From Chryseobacterium sp. POL2 (GTDB lineage Bacteria; Bacteroidota; Bacteroidia; Flavobacteriales; Weeksellaceae), in NCBI RefSeq assembly GCF_011058315.1, contig NZ_CP049298.1, forward strand, positions 744,001-808,000: a stretch of DNA of 64,000 nt. The letters run 5' to 3'. This document shows, in pieces, positions 23,571 through 32,361 of this stretch; positions within the stretch are counted from its first letter, which is position 1; each line of letters begins with the position of its first letter. Under the pieces are notes generated by a model. The model did not search any database. It was not told the DNA's origin and saw nothing but the letters and a program-made list of their open reading frames with translations. The position numbers and the translations under genes are program-made.

Positions 23571-24437
23571 TTATTTACCCAAATAAGATTTTAGAATCTT
23601 GCTTCTTGAGTTGTGTTTTAGGCGTTTGATAGCTTTTTCTTTAATCTGACGAACACGCTCTCTTGTAAGATCGAATGTCTCCCCGATTTCTTCCAAAGTC
23701 ATAGGATGTTTTCCGCCAAGACCAAAATACAATCTAACAAGATCTGCTTCTCTCGGCGTCAAAGTATTCAATGCGCGCTCAATCTCGATTTGTAGAGATT
23801 CTAGCATCAAATCTTTGTCAGGACTTGGAGATTCTCCAGAACGCAAAACGTCGTACAAGTTAGAGTCTTCTCCTTCTACCAAAGGGGCATCCATAGAAAG
23901 GTGACGTCCAGAATTCTTCATAGATTCTTTGATGTCTTCCTCGCTCATGTCCAACACTTCAGCCAATTCTTCTGGAGAAGGTGGTCTTTCATTTTCTTGT
24001 TCTAGGTGTGCGTAGGCTTTGTTAATCTTGTTGATAGACCCAATTTTGTTCAACGGAAGTCTTACAATTCTCGATTGTTCAGCCAAAGCTTGCAAGATAG
24101 ATTGTCTAATCCACCATACTGCGTAAGAAATGAATTTAAAACCTCTCGTCTCATCATAACGTTTCGCAGCTTTCATTAAGCCTAAATTACCCTCGTTAAT
24201 AAGATCCGGAAGCGAAAGTCCTTGGTTTTGGTATTGTTTTGATACTGATACAACGAAACGAAGGTTGGCTTTAATTAATTTTTCCAAAGCGGCTCTGTCG
24301 CCAGCACGGATGCGTTGTGCCAAATCTACTTCCTCGTCGGCAGTAATCAATTCAACTTTTCCAATTTCTTGCAGATACTTGTCAAGCGAAGCGGTTTCCC
24401 TATTGGTAACCTGTTTTGTAATTTTTAACTGTCTCAT
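23571..24437 (-). CDS. rpoD: Primary RNA polymerase sigma factor (Bacteroidota type)
   Basis: A 288-aa sigma-70. Region 1.2 ([20 protein letters not shown]), region 2 ([60 protein letters not shown]), region 3 and region 4 ([37 protein letters not shown]) are complete. Region 1.1 is absent, as is usual for the primary sigma factor of this phylum, which recognises -33 TTTG / -7 TAnnTTTG promoters, the type found upstream of several genes here. It directs most transcription in growing cells. The gene is a single unit facing the fad operon. Confidence 0.95.
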   Translation of the reverse strand: MRQLKITKQVTNRETASLDKYLQEIGKVELITADEEVDLAQRIRAGDRAALEKLIKANLRFVVSVSKQYQNQGLSLPDLINEGNLGLMKAAKRYDETRGFKFISYAVWWIRQSILQALAEQSRIVRLPLNKIGSINKINKAYAHLEQENERPPSPEELAEVLDMSEEDIKESMKNSGRHLSMDAPLVEGEDSNLYDVLRSGESPSPDKDLMLESLQIEIERALNTLTPREADLVRLYFGLGGKHPMTLEEIGETFDLTRERVRQIKEKAIKRLKHNSRSKILKSYLGK

Positions 24438-24537
24438 TATAGATATTCCTCAATATAGAGTTCTATTAGATTATACGAATAAGTTTGCCAAAAGGTTACA
24501 AATAATTTATTTTAACTATTAATTATCTTTTTTTAAC

Positions 24538-24634
24538 GGCGCCATTTCCGGCTGTCACTAGTCGCTGCGCCGCCTCAAAGCTATTGCCCGAGCCTGCGGC
24601 GCGAGCTCCAACATACCGTTCCATCCGGGGCGCA
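24538..24634 (-). repeat. GC-rich dispersed repeat, copy B (97 bp)
   Basis: The reverse complement aligns over its whole length with copy A at 3725-3821. The 3' part GCAGCGACTAGTGACAGCCG and GAAATGGCGCC is identical; differences cluster in the middle, and a base missing there is compensated so both copies are 97 bp. It is preceded on the plus strand by a T run and lies 100 nt upstream of rpoD. Confidence 0.88.
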
Positions 24635-24673
24635 TAATAGTCATCCGTAGCAAATTTTATCTATAATTAGAAA

Positions 24674-24704
24674 GCCTTGTTAGGGCTTCGAGCCCTAACA
24701 AGGC
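24674..24704. repeat. Perfect 14-bp-stem hairpin, CCTTGTyAGGG family, copy 1
   Basis: GCCTTGTTAGGGCT and AGCCCTAACAAGGC are exactly complementary around TCG. A second member of the same sequence family is at 54409-54441. It is in a gene-free gap, without a T run that would make a standard terminator. Confidence 0.85.
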
Positions 24705-24913
24705 TCCTATATTTTTAAAATTAATATCAAAATTAATTTTTTATGCCTTCACAACAAATTTCGAAGATAAACACTTTGTCATTCCCAAGAACGAGAAACC
24801 GAAGGCTCAACGTCGTTAAATCTAGTAAAACTTCAATTTACATAAAATTCTACGCTTCGCTAGGTTCTGAATAACAAAATCTAGTAATTTTAGGCTTTTG
24901 AGACAACCACATT

Positions 24914-27565
24914 TTATTTCCTAAATAATTTCACCATTTCATTTAGAAGCATCGGAATTAAACCTAAACCTAAAATCCAAAGCCATCCTTCACCATGCAA
25001 CGGCTGCAAATGAAAAGCTTCTGCCAAGAAAGGAATATACAAAACAATCGTCTGCATTAGGAACCCCACTACCACAGCGCCTATTAAATATTTATTTCTT
25101 AACAAACCACCATTCAGAATGGTGTGGTGAATGCTGTTGTAAGACAAAGACATGAAAAGCTGACAAGAAACTAAAGTCATAAAAGCCAGTGTTCGTGCAT
25201 ATTCAAGAACATTTTGGGGAACATTAGAATCAAAAGGAGAATAACCGTGTTGGTTGTAGCCATGCCAAAATCCAAAAATAGTCACCAAACCAATCAATAC
25301 TCCAGCGATTAAAATTTTGGCGGCACCGCCGTTAGCAAAGAAACCTTCGGATAGCTTTCTAGGTTGCTCTTTCATCACATCTGTACTTCCCGAATCTAAA
25401 CCTAATGCCAAAGCCGGCAACGAATCGGTGATTAAATTAATCCACAACAATTGGGTTGCAATTAATGGCATCGGCATTCCCGCAACCACCGCAATAAGCA
25501 TGGTAATTACTTCGCCCAAATTACTGGAAAGTAAAAATAGAACCGATTTTTTAATATTGTTAAAGATAATTCGGCCTTGCTCAATCGCATTAACAATGGT
25601 ACTGAAATTATCATCCGCCAAAATCATATCCGAAGCCGATTTTGCAACATCTGTACCCGTAATTCCCATCGCAACGCCAATATCGGCAGCGTTCAGAGAT
25701 GGCGCATCGTTCACGCCATCACCCGTCATCGACACAATATTTCCTTTGGACTGAAAAGCTTTTACAATATTCACTTTATCTTCAGGGGAAACCCTTGCAA
25801 AAACCCGACATTCCGTTACGGTATCGTTGTATTTTTCTGGCGCAATCATTCGAAGGTCCACACCAGAAATAGCTTGTTTGTTATCTGTTGCAATGCCCAA
25901 TTCTTTGGCAATAGCCATGGCTGTATTTTTGTGATCGCCTGTAATCATCACGGTCATAATCCCGGCTTGTTTTGCTTCGTTAATGGCGTCTTTTACTTCT
26001 AATCTTGGCGGATCCATCATCCCCACCACACCAACTAAAATAAGATCGTTTTCGTATTGTGTTTTCGGAATATCCGAATTTTCCCGTTTGTACGCCAAAG
26101 CCAAAGTTCGTAACGCATGGTCCGACATTTTTTCTGCAGCTTCCTGTATCAGCATTCTGTGAACATCGGTCAGTGGGATTACTTCATCGTTTTCCAACAC
26201 ATATTTAGAACGTAATAAAATAGAATCTAAGGCGCCTTTCACATAAATTTCTCGAGTTTCATCAGCTAAAAGATGACAAGTGGACATCATTTTTCGCTCC
26301 GAATCGAAAGGCAATTCACCAATTCTGGGATAAGAATCCGTAAGTTTTTGACGGTTTAATTTTAAATCATCTGCAAACATCAATAAAGCAATTTCCGTAG
26401 GATCACCCGTTGCCACATCATCTTCCAAAGTGGCATCTGAAGCCAGAAACATACCTTTCGCTAAGCATTGGGAAGAACTCGTTTTAATAGTAGAAAAATC
26501 ATCAATTAAAGCATCAGAAAAAGTATAAAATTGCGTAACGGTCATTTTATTTTGGGTAAGCGTTCCCGTTTTATCCGAACAAATAACACTTACCGAACCC
26601 AAAGTTTCTACAGCTGGTAATTTTTTGACAATTGAATTTTGACGCGCCAGTTTGGTAACGCCCACCGAAAGGACAATGGCCACAATGGCGGCTAAACCTT
26701 CCGGAATAGAAGCCACAGCCAAAGAAACCGATGTCATGAAAAGTTCGAAAACCTCGCGCCCCTGAAAATAACCAATCCCAAACATAAGGACACAAACACC
26801 AATAGCAATTTTACCCAAAGTTTTTCCGAGTTCGGCCAATTGAATTTCCAAAGGTGTTTTGCGGTCTTCTTCTTCAGAAATAATCGTGGCTATTTTACCG
26901 ATTTCTGTAGAATTTCCCGTGCCTACAACCACGCCAACGCCTCTGCCATAGGTCACCAATGTGGACATGAACGCCATATTGTGAAGATCGCCAATGCCAA
27001 GATCTGTTTTACTGGACAAAGTTTCGGCAGTTTTTGGACTGGCCAACGATTCTCCTGTAAGAGCAGATTCATCGATTTGAAGATGGGCGGCTTCGATGAT
27101 TCTAATATCGGCAGGAACATTTCGTCCCGCTTCCAAAATAACCAAATCGCCAGGAACCAAATCTGAGGTGTTGATCTCCAAAGTTTGTCCATTTCTTTTA
27201 ACAATGGCGTGCGGATTGGAAAGTTGTTTGAGGGCTGCAATGGCGTTTCCAGCTTTCATTTCCTGATAAACACCCAAAACAGCATTCAGAATAACAACCA
27301 CCAAAATAATGATGGCATCTACCCATTCTCCCAAAAATAAAGTGATCATCACTGCGCCCAACAAAACATAAATGAGGGCATCGTTCAATTGTTCCAAAAG
27401 CAATTTGAAAACAGATTTGGATTTTTCTTCAGTCAAGGTATTGAAGCCAAACTTTTTTTGGTTTTGCAATACTTGTTGATCGTTCAAACCTTCGGCTTGC
27501 TGAACGTTAAACTGCTTTAGAATTTGCTCTTGGGATTGAGAATACATAGATTTCAGATCAATCAT
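24914..27565 (-). CDS. Calcium-translocating P-type ATPase (P2 type)
   Basis: An 883-aa inner-membrane cation pump. An N-terminal cation-ATPase domain (FNVQQAEGLNDQQVLQNQKK) is followed by the actuator motif ALTGESLASP (near 165), transmembrane helix 4 with ASIPEGLAAIVAIVLSVGVT (near 286), the phosphorylation site CSDKTGTLTQNKMT (Asp near 330), the ATP site region VKGALDSILLRS, and the hinge MTGDGVNDAPSLNAADIGVA (near 605). Ca-pump features are the PEGL motif in helix 4 and NLITDSLPALALGLD in the C-terminal helices. The start at 27565 gives the usual N terminus. It probably exports Ca2+ (Mn2+ possible). It appears monocistronic. Confidence 0.92.
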   Translation of the reverse strand: MIDLKSMYSQSQEQILKQFNVQQAEGLNDQQVLQNQKKFGFNTLTEEKSKSVFKLLLEQLNDALIYVLLGAVMITLFLGEWVDAIIILVVVILNAVLGVYQEMKAGNAIAALKQLSNPHAIVKRNGQTLEINTSDLVPGDLVILEAGRNVPADIRIIEAAHLQIDESALTGESLASPKTAETLSSKTDLGIGDLHNMAFMSTLVTYGRGVGVVVGTGNSTEIGKIATIISEEEDRKTPLEIQLAELGKTLGKIAIGVCVLMFGIGYFQGREVFELFMTSVSLAVASIPEGLAAIVAIVLSVGVTKLARQNSIVKKLPAVETLGSVSVICSDKTGTLTQNKMTVTQFYTFSDALIDDFSTIKTSSSQCLAKGMFLASDATLEDDVATGDPTEIALLMFADDLKLNRQKLTDSYPRIGELPFDSERKMMSTCHLLADETREIYVKGALDSILLRSKYVLENDEVIPLTDVHRMLIQEAAEKMSDHALRTLALAYKRENSDIPKTQYENDLILVGVVGMMDPPRLEVKDAINEAKQAGIMTVMITGDHKNTAMAIAKELGIATDNKQAISGVDLRMIAPEKYNDTVTECRVFARVSPEDKVNIVKAFQSKGNIVSMTGDGVNDAPSLNAADIGVAMGITGTDVAKSASDMILADDNFSTIVNAIEQGRIIFNNIKKSVLFLLSSNLGEVITMLIAVVAGMPMPLIATQLLWINLITDSLPALALGLDSGSTDVMKEQPRKLSEGFFANGGAAKILIAGVLIGLVTIFGFWHGYNQHGYSPFDSNVPQNVLEYARTLAFMTLVSCQLFMSLSYNSIHHTILNGGLLRNKYLIGAVVVGFLMQTIVLYIPFLAEAFHLQPLHGEGWLWILGLGLIPMLLNEMVKLFRK

Positions 27566-27984
27566 ATTGTGATGACTTTTGCAGCTATAAATTTACAAGG
27601 ATTACATAAGATAAAAAAATTCATTAAGGGAAAATGACTATATAATTTTTAGTATATTTTATGTTCATTTTTTTAGTAATTGATTTAAATTCTTGTGACC
27701 TAATCAGAGATAATGATTTGATTAAGAACACAACGAAACCTCAGTTTTTTATTAAGGAATTTTGAATAAAAATATATTCGGGAAACCTAAAGAAAAGTTT
27801 TACAACAGAAAATCTTTAAATAATGAAAACTTTTGATACTATTTTGATACTTTTCATGGCATTGTTCGAAACATAGCTCTTTCCTAAACGCAAAATACCT
27901 AAAGCCTAGTTTGTTACAACAAAATAAAAGTCTTGTGGCATAATAAATGTACTAATTATAATAACAAAAAAAACATCTATAAAA
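27566..27984. other. Gene-free AT-rich gap upstream of the SMUG2-type gene
   Basis: No coding frame, tRNA or terminator is evident. A direct repeat TTTTGATACT occurs at 27831-27840 and 27842-27851, two copies 11 bp apart, which could be a regulator site. The segment separates divergent genes and should hold promoters for both, but I cannot place them confidently. Confidence 0.5.
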
Positions 27985-28689
27985 TTGTCAAAAACATTTG
28001 CAGATAGAGTAATTGCGTTTAATTGCAGTTTGCATTATACAGGAAAACTCCCAAAAACTTTTCGGGTAATGAATCCTTATATGGACAATCCAGAAACTTT
28101 AAAAGTAATGCAAGCTTTTTATCATAAATATTACAACGATAACAAAGAACGAAAATTTATTATTGGTATCAATCCTAGTCGGCATGGTGCAGGAATAACA
28201 GGAATTCCGTTTACCGATACAAAACGTTTGGACAGTATTTGTGGAATAAAAATGCAATCGGCCCATACCCATGAAATTTCCTCGGTTTTCATGTACGAGA
28301 TGATTGCTGCTTATGGTGGAGCAAAAGACTTTTATAATGATTTTTATATCAACTCGCCTTTTCCATTGGCTATTGTTCGGGAAGCAAAAAAAGGGCAATT
28401 ATTGAATGCCAATTATTATGATGATAAAGATTTGTTCGACGACGTAAAAGATTATATGATAACATCTTTGCAGCAGCACATCAGCATAGGGCTGAACACT
28501 TCCGAAGTCTATGTTCTTGGAAAGAAAAATGCCAATTTTATTCAGAAACTAAACCAAGAAGTCAAACTATTCGACCGTTTAATAGTTTTAGAACATCCAC
28601 GCTACATTCAACAATACAAATCCAAAGAAAAACAACACTATATTGACAAATATCTTTTAGCTTTTCATCAATCAAAAGAATCATTATGA
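27985..28689 (+). CDS. SMUG2-type uracil-DNA glycosylase family protein (DUF4918)
   Basis: A 234-aa protein, starting at TTG 27985 (no ATG is available upstream of the conserved part). The key motif FIIGINPSRHGAGITGIPFT (about residues 59-78) resembles the GMNPGP...TGVPFG active-site loop of SMUG-type uracil-DNA glycosylases, and VYVLGKKNANFIQKLN followed by LIVLEHPRYIQQYKS (about 186-207) corresponds to the HPSP-like loop. The family is predicted to remove uracil or related damaged bases from DNA, but the biochemistry of this branch is poorly known. Its TGA overlaps the next ATG by 4 nt, so the DUF2945 gene is coupled. Confidence 0.8.
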   Translation: MSKTFADRVIAFNCSLHYTGKLPKTFRVMNPYMDNPETLKVMQAFYHKYYNDNKERKFIIGINPSRHGAGITGIPFTDTKRLDSICGIKMQSAHTHEISSVFMYEMIAAYGGAKDFYNDFYINSPFPLAIVREAKKGQLLNANYYDDKDLFDDVKDYMITSLQQHISIGLNTSEVYVLGKKNANFIQKLNQEVKLFDRLIVLEHPRYIQQYKSKEKQHYIDKYLLAFHQSKESL

Positions 28690-28895
28690 AAACAAAATTT
28701 AAAGTTGGCGACAAGGTAAAATGGAATTCGGAAGCGGGTATTGTTTCGGGAACGATTATCAAAATACACACAACAGATTTTAAATACAAAACCTACACGC
28801 ATCATGCCACAGCTGCTGATCCGCAATACGAAATAAAAAGCGACAAATCGGATCATATTGCCGCCCACAAAGGCTCTGCACTAACTAAAATTTGA
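28686..28895 (+). CDS. DUF2945/HVA1 Tudor-like small protein
   Basis: A 69-aa protein beginning MKTKFKVGDKVKWNSEAG, with VSGTIIKIHTTDFKYKTY and the closing DPQYEIKSDKSDHIAAHKGS. This is the small Tudor-like beta barrel named hypervirulence-associated (HVA1) in eukaryotic contexts and DUF2945 in bacteria; function unknown in bacteria. The start codon overlaps the stop of the SMUG2-type gene (ATGA), which indicates translational coupling. The pairing with a DNA-repair type enzyme may be functional, as Tudor-like barrels often bind nucleic acid or modified chromatin, but that is inference. Confidence 0.85.
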   Translation: MKTKFKVGDKVKWNSEAGIVSGTIIKIHTTDFKYKTYTHHATAADPQYEIKSDKSDHIAAHKGSALTKI

Positions 28896-29040
28896 TACAA
28901 ATTCAACACAATTGGCTGAAAGCAAGAAAGGAATTACACACTCTATTTTACTGAATTCTTTTCTTTCTCACAAATGAAGATTGGCACTGTTCCTGCTTTA
29001 TTATAAGCAACAACAGAAACTGTTTTATCAATCAAAATAT

Positions 29041-29752
29041 GTAAAAAAGACATTCAATTTCAAACCTATTTTCGCGATTCTTCTGGGAAGTGGATTATTT
29101 CTTTTTTCTTGCAAAAACATTCAAAATAGCGCTAACCAAACGCTTAATGAACAAATATCAACCGACCAATTAACAGAGAACAACAAAAAAATGCTAATCG
29201 GTTCTTGGGAAGATTAATCAGAAAGTGCATTGAATTTTAGCTTGTTTGGCGGCGGTACAGCTCAATCGGATACTATGTCAACTTTACTGTATGAAAGATG
29301 GAGCGTGGAGGGCAACCAACTTACTTTGACCGCAAAAAGCATCGGTAACAAACAGTCTTCCATCGACTCCAAAATTTATTTCATCCAAAAACTGAATGAC
29401 AAAGAATTGGTTTTAAAAGATAAAATGCAACTTCTGAACTACAAAAAAGTAAACACGAAATCTCAGCAAAAATCTAAACCTAAAAGGACAATTGGTTTTC
29501 AGTCATGAAGTTCGGACCTTCCAAGCCTGTGGAAGCGATAAGTTATATTGGATTTCCGATCAAACAGGAAAAATAAAAGACGTTTACAGCCAGCTCACCA
29601 AAGATCAAAAATCTTACACTCCAATTTTTGTAGAAATACAAGCGGAAGACCAAGGAAAATCCAATGACGGTTTTTCAGCAAAATACGAAAGTGTCTATCA
29701 TGTTACCAATCTTTTAGAAGCCAAACTTGTTACCGAAAATGATTGTCATTAA
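29041..29752 (+). pseudogene. Decayed lipocalin-like lipoprotein gene
   Basis: The pieces read as one former secreted lipoprotein. First a signal peptide (FKPIFAILLGSGLFLFSC) and NNKKMLIGSWED, then a TAA at 29215-29217, where the same frame goes on as SESALNFSLFGGGTAQSD and WSVEGNQLTLTAKSIGN, a lipocalin-like NlpE-type barrel. Near 29480 the frame shifts by one base: KSKPKR continues in the next frame as GQLVFSHEVRTFQACGSDKL and then SQLTKDQKSYTPIFVEIQAE to the end at 29752. So there is at least one nonsense codon and one single-base frameshift. The normal ATG is also missing: the expected MKKTF start reads GTAAAAAAGACATTC. The intact family is thought to be a periplasmic envelope or copper-stress lipoprotein. 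Confidence 0.75.
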
Positions 29753-29836
29753 AAACAAAAACGTATTTTCCGAAATTAAAATAGAACTCAAAAAAAACCG
29801 TAAAACTTTAATCCAACTTAAAAACAAAATCCCATT

Positions 29837-30586
29837 ATGATGAATACACTTAACAATCAAGTCATCATCGTTACCGGCGGTGCTGCGGGAATCGGCGGTG
29901 GCATTACCCAAGAACTTGTTCAGCGCGGCGCTACTGTAATTGCTGTAGATGTGAATGAAGAAGCAGGCACACAAATCGAAAAAAACAATCCAGGAAAAGT
30001 TATTTTCCTAAAAGGAGATGTTTCTCAAAAATCGGTTGCCGATGAAGCCGTAAACATTGCCGTAAGCCAATTCGGAAAACTAACCGGCGTGGTGAACAAC
30101 GCACATGTTTCCAGACAAAAACCACTCATGGATCTTACCGAGGACGATTGGGCGATTTCCTTCGGAACAGGATTTAACGCCACACTTAATTTCATGAAAT
30201 CCGCTTATCCCGAACTCAAAAAATCGCAAGGTGCTATCGTGAATCTCGGTTCGGGCGCAGCATTGCAAGGAAGCAGGTTTCAGGCGAGTTACGCAGCGGC
30301 AAAAGAAGCCATTCGGGGTTTGAGTCGTGTGGCAGCAACCGAATGGGCCGCGGATAATATTCGGGTAAATGTGGTTTGTCCTTTAGCTTTTACCGCAGGT
30401 GTCAAAAACTGGAAAGAAAATTTCCCAGAAGATTACCAACATGTGGTCGAAAAAATACCGTTGGGACGTTTTGGAGATCCACAACATGACGTTGCGCCGA
30501 TTGTAGCTTTCCTTCTGAGTGAAGACAGCAAATACATGACGGGACAGACTTTAATGGCTGATGGTGGTGATATTATGCTGCGCTAA
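29837..30586 (+). CDS. SDR family oxidoreductase
   Basis: A 249-aa classical short-chain dehydrogenase. NAD-binding motif VTGGAAGIGGGI (near residue 13), Asp at the end of the second strand (VIAVDVNEEAG near 36), which favours NAD(H), VVNNAHVSRQ (near 86), catalytic Ser in NLGSGAALQGS (near 135), Tyr and Lys in SYAAAKEAI (near 153), and the C-terminal MTGQTLMADGGDIM typical of SDR glucose/alcohol dehydrogenases. The substrate is unknown. It lies between two decayed genes, but is itself intact. Confidence 0.9.
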   Translation: MMNTLNNQVIIVTGGAAGIGGGITQELVQRGATVIAVDVNEEAGTQIEKNNPGKVIFLKGDVSQKSVADEAVNIAVSQFGKLTGVVNNAHVSRQKPLMDLTEDDWAISFGTGFNATLNFMKSAYPELKKSQGAIVNLGSGAALQGSRFQASYAAAKEAIRGLSRVAATEWAADNIRVNVVCPLAFTAGVKNWKENFPEDYQHVVEKIPLGRFGDPQHDVAPIVAFLLSEDSKYMTGQTLMADGGDIMLR

Positions 30587-30600
30587 AAACAAAATTTGAA

Positions 30601-31134
30601 ATTCAGAAAACGAAAATAAGACAAGAAAACTCAAAGGATTACGAACAAATTTTTGAACTCATTAAAAATGTCTTCGAAAATTAAATCCAGTCCGATCATC
30701 AAGAGCAATTTCTTGTAGAAAGATTAAGAAAATCTGAAAATTTCATCCCTGAATTATCGATTGTTGCAGAAATAGACCAAAGCATTGTTGGATATATTTT
30801 ATTGACAAAATTGAAGATTAAAAATTCCGAAAACGAGTTTGAATCTCTTGCATTAGCTCCAGTTGCTGTATTACAAAAACTTCAAAATACAGGAATTGGA
30901 GCTTCTCTCATAAACTATGCGCAGGACAAAGCAAAGGCATTGAATTTTAAGTCCATAATTCTTCTCGGTCACGAAGATTATTATCCAAGATTTGGTTATA
31001 AACTTGCTAAGTCTTTTAATATCAAATTACCGTTTGATGTTCCCGATGAAAATTGTATAGTCATTGAACTCGAGGAAAATGCACTGAAAAACATCAGCGG
31101 AATTGTGGAATATCCTAAGGAATTTTATGATTAA
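30601..31134 (+). pseudogene. GNAT N-acetyltransferase, interrupted by one stop codon
   Basis: A continuous frame encodes KIRQENSKDYEQIFELIKNV, then after Phe-Glu-Asn a TAA at 30682-30684, then SDHQEQFLVERLRKS, ELSIVAEIDQSIVGYILLTK, and the acetyl-CoA-binding core LQNTGIGASLINYAQDKAKA with LLGHEDYYPRFGYKLAKSF. This is a YhbS-like GNAT protein in which one sense codon, probably GAA, has become TAA. No ATG lies at the expected N terminus, so the start may be lost as well. A shortened product from the TTG at 30802 would lack the first strands of the fold and is unlikely to work. Confidence 0.75.
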
Positions 31135-31158
31135 AAAATGATTCTTACAAATCTTGAA

Positions 31159-31917
31159 TTATAAATGAAAATACCGCGGATCTGGATATTGAAATTCAAA
31201 GTCCAAATCAGCAACTAATTTTGCAGATGAAATTCGTTTTCCTTTTGGCCCGGATTCTTCGGAGTAAGGCTTATTTTTTTGAGCATTGATGACTTCAGAT
31301 TTACTCGGATGAAGTGGTGCAACGACATTGTAAACTTTGGATTGAGATTTTAATGCCATCATCTTTTCCACAACCGAACAGATATCCACATAATGAATAT
31401 GATTAACCGACACATCCAAATTAGAAATATTATAATTGGACAAAAGTCGGTTGTCCCCCATCAATCCTGCTAAACGTAAAATATTAATTTGTGGAAATTT
31501 TCCTTTCATCATGCGTTCCCCTGAAACCTGATTAAGAGGCACATTTTCTTCCACAAATTCTTGTTCTAAATCGGGATAAACACTTGTAGAACTCATGAAA
31601 AACATCAATCCTTTAAAATCTCCAATAAAGGCATGCAAATTCTGAGTCCTGTTGTATAAAGAACTAACGCAACATGTTTTTTCCGAAAAAGGTATCGTAA
31701 TAATGATGATGTCCAAATCCGAAATAATATTCCATTCTGTTTTTTCGGTCTGTTGATAATCTGTAAAACAAACTAAAGTGGGATGAAATCCTTTAGCATC
31801 CAAAGTTTCTTTTTTATCGATTGAGGTTGTCGTGGTATAAATTTGAAATCGTGGTGACAAATGTTCTGCAAGTCGCAATCCGAGCCAGCCACAACCTATT
31901 ATTCCTATCTTTTGCAT
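31159..31917 (-). CDS. NAD(P)-binding epimerase-like protein (YeeZ type)
   Basis: A 252-aa Rossmann-fold protein: IGIIGCGWLGLRLAEHL at the N terminus (GxGxxG), a second-strand region YTTTTSIDKKETLDAKG, LDIIIITIPFSE, GLMFFMSSTSVYPDL with the SDR-type Ser, and NILRLAGLMGDNRLL near residue 155. These resemble E. coli YeeZ and other extended-SDR or nucleoside-diphosphate-sugar-epimerase-like proteins with unclear activity. The canonical Tyr-x-x-x-Lys pair is not obvious; GERMMKGKF is at the corresponding place, so catalysis may differ. The gene follows the OhrR-like regulator by 3 nt on the same strand, so it is likely in its operon and under its control. Confidence 0.75.
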   Translation of the reverse strand: MQKIGIIGCGWLGLRLAEHLSPRFQIYTTTTSIDKKETLDAKGFHPTLVCFTDYQQTEKTEWNIISDLDIIIITIPFSEKTCCVSSLYNRTQNLHAFIGDFKGLMFFMSSTSVYPDLEQEFVEENVPLNQVSGERMMKGKFPQINILRLAGLMGDNRLLSNYNISNLDVSVNHIHYVDICSVVEKMMALKSQSKVYNVVAPLHPSKSEVINAQKNKPYSEESGPKGKRISSAKLVADLDFEFQYPDPRYFHL

Positions 31918-31920
31918 GAT

Positions 31921-32337
31921 TTATTTTTTTGATTTGATGATGATGTCGTCGAGATTGGACATGAGTTGATCTTTTGTAAGTTTTGGAAGCCCAAGACAAT
32001 CCTGAACGGCAAAAGGAATATGACTTGCTTTTTCTTTGAGCTTCGCTCCTTTTTCGGTTAAACTTATCTGGACGATTCTTTCGTCTGAAGAGCTGCGAAC
32101 ACGCGTCAACAAGCCGTTGTTCTCCATTCGTTTAAGTAATGAGCTTAGCGTAGCCTTGTCCAAATGCAAAAATTCACCAATTTTAGTGATACGCATACTG
32201 CCGTTTTCCCACAAAACCAGCATCACCAAATATTGCGGATAAGTCAAAGATATCTCATCCAGAAAAGTTTTGTACAAACTGGTCAAGTATCGAGAAAGTA
32301 CATAAGTTTTGAAACATAAATGATCCGACAAATTCAT
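31921..32337 (-). CDS. OhrR/SarZ-like MarR-family regulator
   Basis: With the start at 32337 the protein has 138 aa and begins MNLSDHLCFKTYVLSRYLTS. The Cys at residue 8 in LCFKTY, followed by LTYPQYLVMLVLWENGSMRI, matches the reactive cysteine and following helices of OhrR, the organic-peroxide sensing MarR regulator, where oxidation of this Cys releases DNA. The HTH and wing (LDKATLSSLLKRMENNGLLT, RSSSDERIVQISLTEKGAKL) are complete. No ohr peroxidase is adjacent; the partner gene is the YeeZ-like protein, 3 nt downstream. A longer start at 32361 is possible but adds atypical residues. Confidence 0.87.
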   Translation of the reverse strand: MNLSDHLCFKTYVLSRYLTSLYKTFLDEISLTYPQYLVMLVLWENGSMRITKIGEFLHLDKATLSSLLKRMENNGLLTRVRSSSDERIVQISLTEKGAKLKEKASHIPFAVQDCLGLPKLTKDQLMSNLDDIIIKSKK

Positions 32338-32361
32338 CATAACGTACATATTGAAATACAA

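Larger units (their letters stand above)
24438..24913. other. Gene-free gap with dispersed repeats
   Basis: Apart from repeat copy B (24538-24634) and the hairpin at 24674-24704, the gap holds the rpoD upstream region (AT-rich, no clear promoter box) and, at 24740-24900, a mosaic that looks like worn repeat sequence (for example TTGTCATTCC, CTACGCTTCGCTAGGTTCTG). No coding frame or RNA gene is visible. Confidence 0.6.

Noticed and set aside
24740..24900. tRNA or small RNA gene upstream of the P-type ATPase region
   Set aside because: No cloverleaf or conserved T-arm is visible; the sequence looks like worn repeat fragments.
28981..29040. N-terminal extension of the lipocalin-like gene from a TTG at 28981
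   Set aside because: It would place about 20 unrelated residues before a complete lipoprotein signal peptide.
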